Source: Bacillota bacterium | GTDB taxonomy: Bacteria; Bacillota_C; Negativicutes; JAEYSJ01 | Direction of reading: 5' to 3' | DNA: 11,652 nt | Assembly: GCA_023434855.1 (NCBI GenBank) | Contig: JAEYSJ010000136.1 | Span: 1 to 11,652, forward strand | Shown here: piece by piece, positions 6,235-11,652 of the stretch | How positions within the stretch are numbered: the stretch's first letter is position 1 | Layout: each line of letters opens with the position of its first letter | Translations under genes and position numbers: made by a program | The notes under the pieces: generated by a model | The model's database searches: none | Told to the model about the DNA's origin: nothing | What the model saw: the letters and a program-made list of their open reading frames with translations, nothing else

Positions 6235-8301
6235 CTATAATACTACAATTTTGCTTAAATCAGCCATTTGTAACGTAAGACCGGTGATAGCCTTGAGTAA
6301 GGCCAGACGATTATTGCGTATCGCTATGTCTTCAACCATTACCATAACCGCGCCAAAGAAAGCATCAATAGGTTCAGCCAATTCGGCCATGACAGCAAGT
6401 ACTCCTTTATAGTCTTTAGCTTTAGTATAACTATCAATTGTGCCGCGGGCAGTTAAATATGCATTATATAATTGCAGTTCTGCATCGCTGGCAAATATTT
6501 GAGGCTCAATTGTATCAGTTACAGCAGCATTCTTGGCCAAATTTCCAACCCTGGTAAAGGCCTGCACTGCCCTCTGCATGGCAACTGTGCCACCGTCCAA
6601 TGCCATTGCCTTAGCTCGCAGCCAGGTATCATATATATTATCAGTACCTACAGCCATTATCGCGTCAACCATATCATAGCGAATATTCTCTTCAGACAAA
6701 ACATTTTTAATCCGCAAGCGGAAAAACTCCTGTATTTCAGCAAGTAATTTTTGACGTTGGGCAGCATCAGTAATACCTAGTAAATCCATGGTGTGGGTCA
6801 GAATACCATCCAATGATACATTATACTTGGCAGCTATCAGGATATTAACTACCCCCAAAGCCTGCCTTCTGAGGGCATAAGGATCCTGTGAACCTGTAGG
6901 TATTAAACCGCGGCTAAAGGTAGCTACAATATTATCCAGCTTATCGGCAATACTGATTGTCCTGCCGGCAGCGGTCTGTGGTAAAATATCGCCGGCAAAG
7001 CGTGGTAAATAATGTTCAAAAATAGCTTCTGAGACAGCATTTTCCTCACCGCTTAACCGGGCATACTCACGTCCCATAATACCTTGAAGTTCGGTAAATT
7101 CGTAGACCATCCCGGTAACCAGGTCCGCTTTAGCCAATTTTGCGCCCCGTTTTATTACCGGCAGTTCACTTTCGGCAATATCCACTGTTTGAGCAATAAT
7201 CGCCGCCAGTCGTTCCAACCTGATGGCTTTGTCATACAATGTCCCCAAACCTTCCTGGAAAACAATGGCTTTAAGCTTTTCCACCTTATCAGCCAATGGC
7301 ATTTTCTGATCTTCTTCAAAGAAGAACTGAGCATCGGATAGTCTGGCTCTAAGTACTCTTTCATTGCCATGACGAACAATATCTATATAGTCAGAGCCGC
7401 CATTGCGGACAGTTATAAATACCGGCAATAATTTACCCTCTTTGGAGAAAACCGGAAAGTAGCGTTGATGTTCACGCATGGGAGTTATGACTGCCTCAGG
7501 CGGCAAAGCCAGATATTTATCTTCAAAGCGGCCACATAGTGCTGTAGGATATTCCACAAGAAATACGACTTCCTCCAATAGATCCTGGTCTATGGTAGCC
7601 GTTCCTCCTTGATTTAGGGCCAATTTTTCGATTTGTTCGCGAATAACCCTGCGGCGTACTTCCTGATCAACCATCACATGGTTTTCTGCCAGTTTGACAA
7701 AGTAATCGTCTACTGAGTTTACTGTAACGTTACCCTTACTTAAAAACCGATGTCCATATGTTATGTTGCTTGTTTGTACACCTGCAACAGTAAAAGGTAT
7801 TACATCTGGGCCAAAGAGAGCCAGCAGCCAGCGTATGGGACGAACAAAGCGCATATCCAGATTAGCCCAGCGCATATTTTTGGGAAAATTAAGGCTGTTG
7901 ATAATGTCAGGCAGCACATTAGGTAATAAAAGCTCAACCGGCTGTCCCACTTCATGCACCATCGCATAAACATAGCCATCTTTTACGACCAATTTAGATA
8001 CATCCAGCCCCTGACCCCGGGCAAACCCTTGGGCAGCTTTCGTAGGTGCGCCATTTTCATCAAAAGCAATTTTTACCGACGGACCCTTATTCTCAGATTG
8101 TTTGTCGGTTTGTTGCTCCGCAACTCCCCTCACTACCAGCGCTAACCTCCGCGGTGTACCTATCGCACGTATTTCAGAATAAGTAATACGCTCTTCATCA
8201 AACTTATTTTTAGCAATGCTTTCCATCTGAGCCAATGCAGCAGTCATAAATCTTGCCGGGATTTCTTCTGTACCGATTTCCAGTAATATATCTTTGGGCA
8301 T
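6235..8301 (-). CDS. glyS: Glycyl-tRNA synthetase beta subunit
   Basis: Beta chain of the bacterial alpha2-beta2 glycyl-tRNA synthetase; it recognises and positions tRNA-Gly for charging by the alpha chain. The 688-residue length is normal. Visible signatures are the N-terminal KDILLEIGTEEIPARFM (3-19), MRW (143-145) and VRPIRWLLALFG (153-164), the highly conserved MREHQRYFPVF (275-285), the segment ADKLDNI (452-458) followed by GSQDPYALRRQALG (470-483), and a helical C-terminal anticodon-binding (DALR-type) domain from roughly 580 onward. The ATG at 8301 is two bases after the glyQ stop. Its ribosome-binding site GGGAGG lies inside the last glyQ codons and encodes part of the GlyQ tail GGK, so the two subunits are translationally linked. 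Expression is set by the T-box upstream of glyQ. Confidence 0.98.
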   Translation of the reverse strand: MPKDILLEIGTEEIPARFMTAALAQMESIAKNKFDEERITYSEIRAIGTPRRLALVVRGVAEQQTDKQSENKGPSVKIAFDENGAPTKAAQGFARGQGLDVSKLVVKDGYVYAMVHEVGQPVELLLPNVLPDIINSLNFPKNMRWANLDMRFVRPIRWLLALFGPDVIPFTVAGVQTSNITYGHRFLSKGNVTVNSVDDYFVKLAENHVMVDQEVRRRVIREQIEKLALNQGGTATIDQDLLEEVVFLVEYPTALCGRFEDKYLALPPEAVITPMREHQRYFPVFSKEGKLLPVFITVRNGGSDYIDIVRHGNERVLRARLSDAQFFFEEDQKMPLADKVEKLKAIVFQEGLGTLYDKAIRLERLAAIIAQTVDIAESELPVIKRGAKLAKADLVTGMVYEFTELQGIMGREYARLSGEENAVSEAIFEHYLPRFAGDILPQTAAGRTISIADKLDNIVATFSRGLIPTGSQDPYALRRQALGVVNILIAAKYNVSLDGILTHTMDLLGITDAAQRQKLLAEIQEFFRLRIKNVLSEENIRYDMVDAIMAVGTDNIYDTWLRAKAMALDGGTVAMQRAVQAFTRVGNLAKNAAVTDTIEPQIFASDAELQLYNAYLTARGTIDSYTKAKDYKGVLAVMAELAEPIDAFFGAVMVMVEDIAIRNNRLALLKAITGLTLQMADLSKIVVL

Positions 8302-8303
8302 GA

Positions 8304-9179
8304 TTATTTACCTCCCTTGAGCAACGGATAGCCGAGTTTTTCCCGTTGCTCCAGATAACCCTGCGCGCACAAGCGGGCCATATTACGTACTCGTCCGATA
8401 AATCCCGTACGCTCGCTTACACTAATAGCACCACGGGCATCTAACAGGTTGAACGTGTGAGAACACTTGAGCACATAGTCATAACCTGGCAGGACATACC
8501 CTAGCTCAATAACCCGGATAGCTTCTTTCTCATACATATCAAATAATTGGAACAGTAAATTAGTATCAGCGATTTGAAAATTATAATAGGATTGCTCAAC
8601 TTCGTTACGGTGAAAAACATCGCCATAAGTAATTCCCTGCACCCAGTCAATATCAAATACATTCTCTTTCCCCTGGATATACATAGCTAAACGTTCCAAC
8701 CCATAAGTTATTTCTACCGACACCGGTTTGACATCTATGCTGCCAACTTGCTGGAAATAAGTAAACTGAGTAATTTCCATACCATCAAGCCATACCTCCC
8801 AGCCAAGACCCCAGGCGCCAAGAGTGGGTGATTCCCAGTTGTCTTCGACAAAACGTATATCATGTTTGTCCGGATCAATTCCCAGACGCGCTAAACTTGT
8901 AAGGTAAAGTTCCTGAATGTTAGCCGGTGAAGGCTTCATAATCACCTGATATTGATGATGCTGAAACAGACGGTTGGGATTATCGCCATAGCGCCCGTCC
9001 GTCGGCCGGCGGGAAGGCTCCACATAAGCCACATTCCATGGTTCAGGGCCCAATGCCCGCAAAAAGGTAGCCGGATTCATTGTACCCGCGCCTTTTTCCA
9101 CATCATATGGTTGTTGTAAAATACAATTCTGCTCAGCCCAAAAATTCTGTAATGTCAGGATTATCTCCTGGAAAGTCAT
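8304..9179 (-). CDS. glyQ: Glycyl-tRNA synthetase alpha subunit
   Basis: Catalytic class II chain of the heterotetrameric enzyme that activates glycine with ATP and charges tRNA-Gly. The 291 residues match the family. It has the class II motif 2 region [19 protein letters not shown] (52-70) followed by HHQYQV, the glycine-pocket region [20 protein letters not shown] (114-133), and motif 3 GLERLAMY (160-167). I use the ATG at 9179, eight bases after a perfect AGGAGG. An in-frame upstream ATG 15 codons earlier would start inside the T-box terminator and adds residues with no family match. glyS follows after two bases. Transcription must pass the T-box attenuator just upstream, so uncharged tRNA-Gly should switch the operon on. 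Confidence 0.98.
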   Translation of the reverse strand: MTFQEIILTLQNFWAEQNCILQQPYDVEKGAGTMNPATFLRALGPEPWNVAYVEPSRRPTDGRYGDNPNRLFQHHQYQVIMKPSPANIQELYLTSLARLGIDPDKHDIRFVEDNWESPTLGAWGLGWEVWLDGMEITQFTYFQQVGSIDVKPVSVEITYGLERLAMYIQGKENVFDIDWVQGITYGDVFHRNEVEQSYYNFQIADTNLLFQLFDMYEKEAIRVIELGYVLPGYDYVLKCSHTFNLLDARGAISVSERTGFIGRVRNMARLCAQGYLEQREKLGYPLLKGGK

Positions 9180-9205
9180 ACAATAAACCTCCTCAATTAG
9201 AAAAT

Positions 9206-9249
9206 AAAAAAACCCGCCATCCATAGTAACAATAGTTACCAGGGACGGG
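9206..9249 (-). terminator. T-box terminator before glyQ
   Basis: On the minus strand CCCGTC (9249-9244) pairs with GGCGGG (9218-9213), including one U-G pair. An apical GTAAC / GTTAC helix continues above an internal loop, and TTTTTTT (9212-9206) follows. The 5' arm is shared with the antiterminator, so the two folds exclude each other. The hairpin ends about 27 bp before the glyQ start. Confidence 0.88.
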
Positions 9250-9454
9250 AGGTTCTAGTCCCGCGGTTCCACCCTGATTGGCCAGTAGCCCACCTTGGTT
9301 AATATTACGAGCTTTACTTTCTTATAAGAAGCCACAAAACAGCCCCTTAAAGATTTCCTCCCGCAGCTTGGAAATGCCTTTCACCTGATAGATACCGGGC
9401 TTACACCCTCCCCGGCTCGCTGTTGCGAGTCTGTTTCTAAACGACCATCTGCGG
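9206..9454 (-). promoter_or_regulatory. Glycine T-box riboswitch (glyQS leader)
   Basis: Read on the minus strand. The stem I base is formed by CCGCAG (9454-9449) with CTGCGG (9366-9361). The apical part of stem I has AGGGTGTAAGCCC, sharing GGTGTAAGC with the Bacillus glyQS leader as I recall it. The specifier loop GAAAGGCATT carries the glycine codon GGC at 9378-9376. After a linker and stem III comes the T-box motif AGGGTGGAACCGCG (9275-9262). The antiterminator forms by pairing AGGG and GCGGGA with TCCCGTCCCT (9250-9241), leaving the TGGAACC bulge free to bind the NCCA end of uncharged tRNA-Gly. The competing terminator is listed separately. There is no room for a stem II, as in other glyQS leaders. 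Fully charged tRNA-Gly should cause termination; uncharged tRNA should allow glyQS transcription. Confidence 0.96.
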
Positions 9455-9465
9455 CGCCGCACAAA

Positions 9466-9827
9466 TGACGTGAGACAATCCGCATAGAAATAAAGTGCGA
9501 TGATCAATCTGTCTCAGTCAGAACGTGCCCAGTCTTCCGAGATCCTCAACCGTGCGCACTCGAAGTATGTGCACATTAACAAGATTACCCGTCTCTCCGG
9601 TCATCTTAATCAATGTGCGGACAAATCCGTACGCCTCCGGTCTCGAAATCCCAGGCGACCCGTACAATTAGCGCAGAATTGTTTGCAACAACCTTACTGC
9701 GCTAGCGATATGGGCTGGTCAGAACGTGCATCTGGACATTTATAAACAGCCTCGTTAGATTAAGGTTGCGTGTTTTAAAAACACGCATTTATAACCCAGG
9801 CTACTATTTTCCGCATTGCCGTAATTA
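9466..9827 (-). ncRNA. Unassigned structured RNA region upstream of the glyQS T-box
   Basis: About 360 nt between a strong promoter (9834-9862) and the T-box. The core is 51% GC (9541-9720, hand count), richer than its surroundings. Helices visible in order of transcription: AGCCT/AGGCT (9802-9798 with 9752-9748) enclosing a 10-bp hairpin (9787-9767); a bulged 6-bp hairpin GTCCAGA/TCTGAC (9737-9718); TAGCGCAG/CTGCGCTA (9704-9697 with 9676-9669) with an inner TTGTT/AACAA; GTACG/CGTAC plus GGTC/GACC (9665-9629); a 15-bp helix with one bulged U and two G-U pairs (9618-9603 with 9585-9571); and TGAGACA/TGTCTCA with inner pairs (9516-9471). The G-U pairs indicate the minus strand as the transcript. 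There is no U-tract terminator before the T-box, so it may be the 5' domain of an extended leader or a processed RNA. It does not match RNase P, tmRNA, SRP, 6S or common riboswitch motifs that I know. Confidence 0.55.
9517..9729. repeat. 12-bp direct repeat GTCAGAACGTGC (two copies)
   Basis: Identical copies are at 9517-9528 and 9718-9729, 201 bp apart, near opposite ends of the structured region upstream of the T-box. In the transcript (minus strand) each reads GCACGTTCTGAC. In the copy transcribed first, this sequence forms the loop and 3' arm of a small hairpin. In the second it lies in the linker before the hairpin at 9471-9516. It may be a duplicated structural motif or a protein or RNA contact site. 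Confidence 0.6.
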
Positions 9828-9833
9828 CTTTCC

Positions 9834-9862
9834 AATATAGCAAAGAAAAATTAACTTGTCAA
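9834..9862 (-). promoter_or_regulatory. Sigma-A promoter of the glyQS leader / structured RNA
   Basis: The minus strand has a perfect TTGACA (9862-9857), a 17-bp spacer (9856-9840) and TATATT (9839-9834), starting 19 bp after the DUF4342 stop codon. Initiation is expected near 9827. This is the best promoter-like sequence I found upstream of glyQ; the stretch nearer the T-box (9455-9600) offers no comparable -10. It implies an untranslated leader of about 650 nt. Confidence 0.82.
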
Positions 9863-9880
9863 ATAGAAACAATATTTTGG

Positions 9881-10291
9881 TTATTGGTTATTCTCCCCTG
9901 TATTGCCGCAATCATCATCATCATTACGGACGACCTCTATACTGCAGCGTTTAAATACAGCTACCAGCACGCCGAGAGCGGCAAGCTGGGGAAGAACCAT
10001 AGCACCAATAGCTCCTATACCCACCGGTATCTCTGCTAATACTTTGTCATCGTTTTTTATGCGAATTTTATTGACATTACCTTCATGAATTATTTCTTTC
10101 ACTTTATCAATAACTTCACCTGACCGTACTGAAAACTCTTCAGTCCATTTAGACTGTTTTTTCCCTTCTAATTCAATCAATGCATCTACTATATTGCCAT
10201 GAGTTTTTTCCAACGCCTCTTTAGCCTCACGGTAAGTAACGCCGGTTCTTTCTCGCAAAATATCAATTTTCTCTAAAGAAATTTCTTCCAT
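9881..10291 (-). CDS. DUF4342 protein with N-terminal UBA/TS-N-like domain
   Basis: A 136-residue protein of unknown function. Residues about 5-44 (LEKIDILRERTGVTYREAKEALEKTHGNIVDALIELE) look like the three-helix UBA/TS-N fold found in elongation factor Ts and NAC, including the conserved GVTYREAKEALE pattern. Residues about 50-122 match the DUF4342 layout: an amphipathic stretch, KIRIKNDDKVLAEIPV, a glycine/alanine-rich hydrophobic segment GIGAIGAMVLPQLAALGVLVAVF (91-113) that could insert in a membrane or pack as a helix, then CSIEVV. The tail is acidic and polar (NDDDDCGNTGENNQ). The ATG at 10291 has AGGAGG nine bases upstream. It follows recO by 71 bp with no terminator between them and is probably in the same operon. 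No catalytic residues are evident. The UBA/TS-N similarity may mean a nascent-chain, ribosome or protein-binding role, which is only an inference. Confidence 0.85.
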   Translation of the reverse strand: MEEISLEKIDILRERTGVTYREAKEALEKTHGNIVDALIELEGKKQSKWTEEFSVRSGEVIDKVKEIIHEGNVNKIRIKNDDKVLAEIPVGIGAIGAMVLPQLAALGVLVAVFKRCSIEVVRNDDDDCGNTGENNQ

Positions 10292-10362
10292 AATTCTTTA
10301 CCTCCTGACAGGCGGTTTCCTTTTACTCTTTATCTTTTCCCGTATTAATCATTATTATCCTG

Positions 10363-11100
10363 CTATATAACTGAAAGCTGTTTAATAAATTCAATAGATT
10401 TTAGAGGCTTGTCCAAACAATGAACTAAGTAATTAATTAAAATATTTTCAGTTTGCAATAATGTTGCCTTATTTACTGTAAAATGCTCCGGGTTTTTCCA
10501 GTTTAAATGCAAAAGTCTTTTAATTAAATCGCATTCAGCCTGACCAAATTCATGACACTTATGATGATGGCACAGTGTGCAGACTGCGCCTCCGGCACCG
10601 GCGTCAAAATGCGCCGGAAAGGTTATATTTTTTCCGCAAATTGTGCAATTGGCATACTCGGGATAATATCCACATAAGGATAGTAATTGCCATGCACCGG
10701 CTAAAGCTACTAAACGCGGGTTACGCTCAATGATTACACGGAAAATGTCTAACAACAGATCAAAAATCAGTGGTTCAGCTTGACGTTCAGGACACAGCTC
10801 TGTTGTTATTTCAGCTATAAATGCGCCATATGCCATACAATGCAAATCTTCTCGCGCTTTCCTAAAAGAATTTTTAACTTCGCATTGCTTTATAGAATCC
10901 ATACTTTTTCCTGAAAGGATAGCCGCATCAAGATGGATAAAAGGCTGCATACAGCCAGCCAATTTGCTTTTTGGATACCTTGCCCCATAAGCCATCGCTA
11001 CAAGCTTGCCATATTCTCGTGAGAACAAGGTTGCCACTCTGTCGGCTTCACCCCAATCGCGTACTGTCAGCAAGATGGCCTCAGTTTGATATTGCGCCAT
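10363..11100 (-). CDS. recO: DNA repair protein RecO
   Basis: Mediator of the RecF pathway: with RecR it helps load RecA on SSB-coated single-stranded DNA and anneals complementary strands. The 245-residue product starts with the N-terminal OB-fold (MAQYQTEAILLTVRDWGEADRVATLFSREYGKLVAMAYGAR, 1-41, typical of the family), followed by a helical domain. That domain holds a zinc-binding module: C152 and C155 in NCTICGKN and C174 and C177 in AVCTLC. I chose the ATG at 11100, six bases after GAGG. A TTG four codons upstream overlaps that site and adds nothing conserved. A yqzL-like small gene precedes it by 18 bp, and DUF4342 follows. The yqzL-recO-glyQ order matches Bacillus, apart from the inserted DUF4342 gene and long leader. 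Confidence 0.95.
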   Translation of the reverse strand: MAQYQTEAILLTVRDWGEADRVATLFSREYGKLVAMAYGARYPKSKLAGCMQPFIHLDAAILSGKSMDSIKQCEVKNSFRKAREDLHCMAYGAFIAEITTELCPERQAEPLIFDLLLDIFRVIIERNPRLVALAGAWQLLSLCGYYPEYANCTICGKNITFPAHFDAGAGGAVCTLCHHHKCHEFGQAECDLIKRLLHLNWKNPEHFTVNKATLLQTENILINYLVHCLDKPLKSIEFIKQLSVI

Positions 11101-11118
11101 ATAAAACCTCAAGCAAGT

Positions 11119-11256
11119 CTAATTTATTTCAGTGGCTTTGGTCTCTGATTCAAGTTGTTCTACAGCATTGCAATCAATGCATGAACGATACGCTAGATAT
11201 GCTCCAATATGTCCGGTATTGAGAAAAATTTCCCACATAAGGTCCTGTAATAACAC
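11119..11256 (-). CDS. yqzL: YqzL-like small protein
   Basis: A 45-codon gene just upstream of recO, too short for a usual ORF cut-off. The product has the YqzL core pattern: D-L-M-W-E-I-F-L-N-T-G-H-I-G-A-Y-L-A-Y (residues 5-23), which matches the (D)-hydrophobic-W-x-x-F-x-x-T-G-x-(I/V)-x-A-Y-L-x-Y signature that I know from Bacillus YqzL. In Bacillus the gene sits at the same place, directly before recO. The C-terminal half (CIDCNAVEQLESETKATEIN) is longer than in the Bacillus protein and not recognisable; its two cysteines are three residues apart. The start is probably the GTG at 11256, ten bases after a GGG-rich stretch, because a TGA lies in frame just upstream. An internal ATG at residue 7 is less likely. 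Its function is unknown in the family. It ends 18 bp before recO. Confidence 0.8.
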   Translation of the reverse strand: MLLQDLMWEIFLNTGHIGAYLAYRSCIDCNAVEQLESETKATEIN

Positions 11257-11302
11257 TTGACATCATCCCTTCGCACACAATTTTGGCTAGTAAATAGATT
11301 TA

Positions 11303-11652
11303 TTATTCACTGCTTTCAATAGGTACAGGAAGCGGTATGGCTTTAACCCTCACAATCCGAAAGCCATTTACTTTTAATACTTCAAATGTATAGTCACCGA
11401 TATCAACTTTGTCTCCGGTTTCAGGACGCCGTCCCAGCAATCCAAATATATAGCCTCCCAACGTATCTTCTTCATGTTCTTCCAAATGAATGTTTAAAAG
11501 TTCCACAACATCATCTAACAATACTCTGCCATCAAATTCATAAATACCATCTGCTATGCGTTGAACTTCCAGCTCAACGTCTTCGTCAGTTTCGTCCTGA
11601 ATATCCCCCACAATTTCTTCAATAATGTCTTCCAGTGCTACCAAGCCGGCTG
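11303..11652 (-). CDS. CNNM/HlyC (hemolysin-like, CorC-domain) membrane protein, C-terminal part
   Basis: Only the last 115 residues are in the window; the gene continues past the right edge, so the start is outside. The visible part begins AGLVALEDIIEEIVGDIQDE, the typical end of the second CBS domain in this family. It continues into the CorC/HlyC transporter-associated domain (from about DGIYEFDGRVLLDDVVELL, through DTLGGYIFGLLGRRPETGDKV and YTFEVLKVNGFRIVRVKA) to a short proline-rich tail. The missing part should be a DUF21/CNNM transmembrane domain and the first CBS domain. Members of this family are linked to divalent-cation (magnesium, cobalt) efflux or homeostasis; the old name hemolysin is misleading. 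yqzL begins 46 bp downstream with no terminator between, so the gene is probably co-transcribed with yqzL-recO. Confidence 0.92.
   Translation of the reverse strand, partial: AGLVALEDIIEEIVGDIQDETDEDVELEVQRIADGIYEFDGRVLLDDVVELLNIHLEEHEEDTLGGYIFGLLGRRPETGDKVDIGDYTFEVLKVNGFRIVRVKAIPLPVPIESSE

Noticed and set aside
6235..8145. Several 60-90-codon plus-strand frames across glyS
   Set aside because: All are complementary to the well-supported glyS reading frame and show no family resemblance.
9510..9520. CTGAGA-like word on the minus strand as a TPP riboswitch
   Set aside because: The other THI-box elements (GAACCTGATC and the CGTAGGGA end) are not present, and the word is part of the TGAGACA helix arm.
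9551..9576. Group II intron domain V-like string (GCGCACGGTT on the minus strand)
   Set aside because: The 5' arm with the AGC catalytic triad is missing, the hairpin is too short, and no intron-encoded protein or exon boundary is visible.
9586..9602. GGAGAGAC in the loop of the long helix as a glycine riboswitch aptamer
   Set aside because: The rest of the glycine aptamer (paired repeats with conserved linker and second domain) is absent. The string is just the loop of a hairpin.
9500..9745. 81-codon plus-strand frame beginning MINLSQSERAQ
   Set aside because: It lies wholly within the structured leader, antisense to the transcript from the strong promoter. It has no ribosome-binding site, and its product resembles no family. 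The frame is open because the RNA is GC-rich.
9767..9787. TGCGTGTTTT/AAAACACGCA hairpin as the DUF4342 or recO operon terminator
   Set aside because: No U-tract follows on the minus strand, and it lies downstream of the new promoter, so stopping there would also silence glyQS. It is better seen as part of the leader RNA.
1..11652. CRISPR array, insertion sequence or prophage signals
   Set aside because: No regularly spaced repeats, transposase or integrase frames, terminal inverted repeats or target duplications were seen.

Overview
The window looks like a chromosomal housekeeping region of a diderm Firmicute, most likely a spore-forming Negativicute of the Sporomusa/Pelosinus type. Three things point there. 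The gene order CNNM/HlyC - yqzL - recO - glyQ - glyS - ppsR - dgt - dnaG - rpoD is a low-GC Gram-positive arrangement. glyQ has a Firmicutes-style T-box leader. A gene for an exported LptA/OstA-like protein, which only makes sense in a cell with an outer membrane, sits among them. The genus is an inference. Nothing suggests a recent mobile element, and no CRISPR array or transposase was seen.

Almost everything is transcribed on the minus strand, so the order of transcription runs from the right edge to the left. From the right: the 3' end of a CNNM/HlyC-type CBS-domain membrane protein; a 45-codon yqzL-like gene; recO (recombinational repair); a DUF4342 protein with an N-terminal UBA/TS-N-like domain; a strong promoter followed by an unusually long (about 650 nt) untranslated leader; glyQ and glyS (the two subunits of glycyl-tRNA synthetase), closed by a large terminator hairpin; ppsR (regulator of pyruvate,phosphate dikinase or PEP synthase); an inverted repeat between converging genes; the lone plus-strand gene, an LptA-like periplasmic protein; dgt (HD-domain dNTP triphosphohydrolase) with its terminator; a 513-bp AT-rich gap; dnaG (primase); rpoD/sigA (primary sigma factor); and the 5' half of a tRNA-Asn gene with its own near-consensus promoter.

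Functionally this is information-processing machinery: replication priming (dnaG), transcription initiation (rpoD), translation charging (glyQS, tRNA-Asn), DNA repair (recO) and nucleotide-pool control (dgt). A carbon-metabolism switch (ppsR) and an envelope gene (lptA-like) are interspersed.

The least expected part is the glyQS leader. The distal 250 nt form a canonical glycine T-box (specifier GGC, T-box motif, antiterminator and terminator). The TTGACA-17-TATATT promoter, however, lies some 370 nt further upstream. The intervening DNA is 51% GC by hand count over 9541-9720, codes for nothing convincing, and folds on the minus strand into at least five helices. One is a 15-bp helix with two G-U pairs that exist only in the minus-strand RNA. 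I could not assign this element to any RNA family I know, and it is the best candidate here for something undescribed. A second, weaker puzzle is the dgt-dnaG gap, which holds a GC-rich block and two tiny ATGA-overlapping reading frames.
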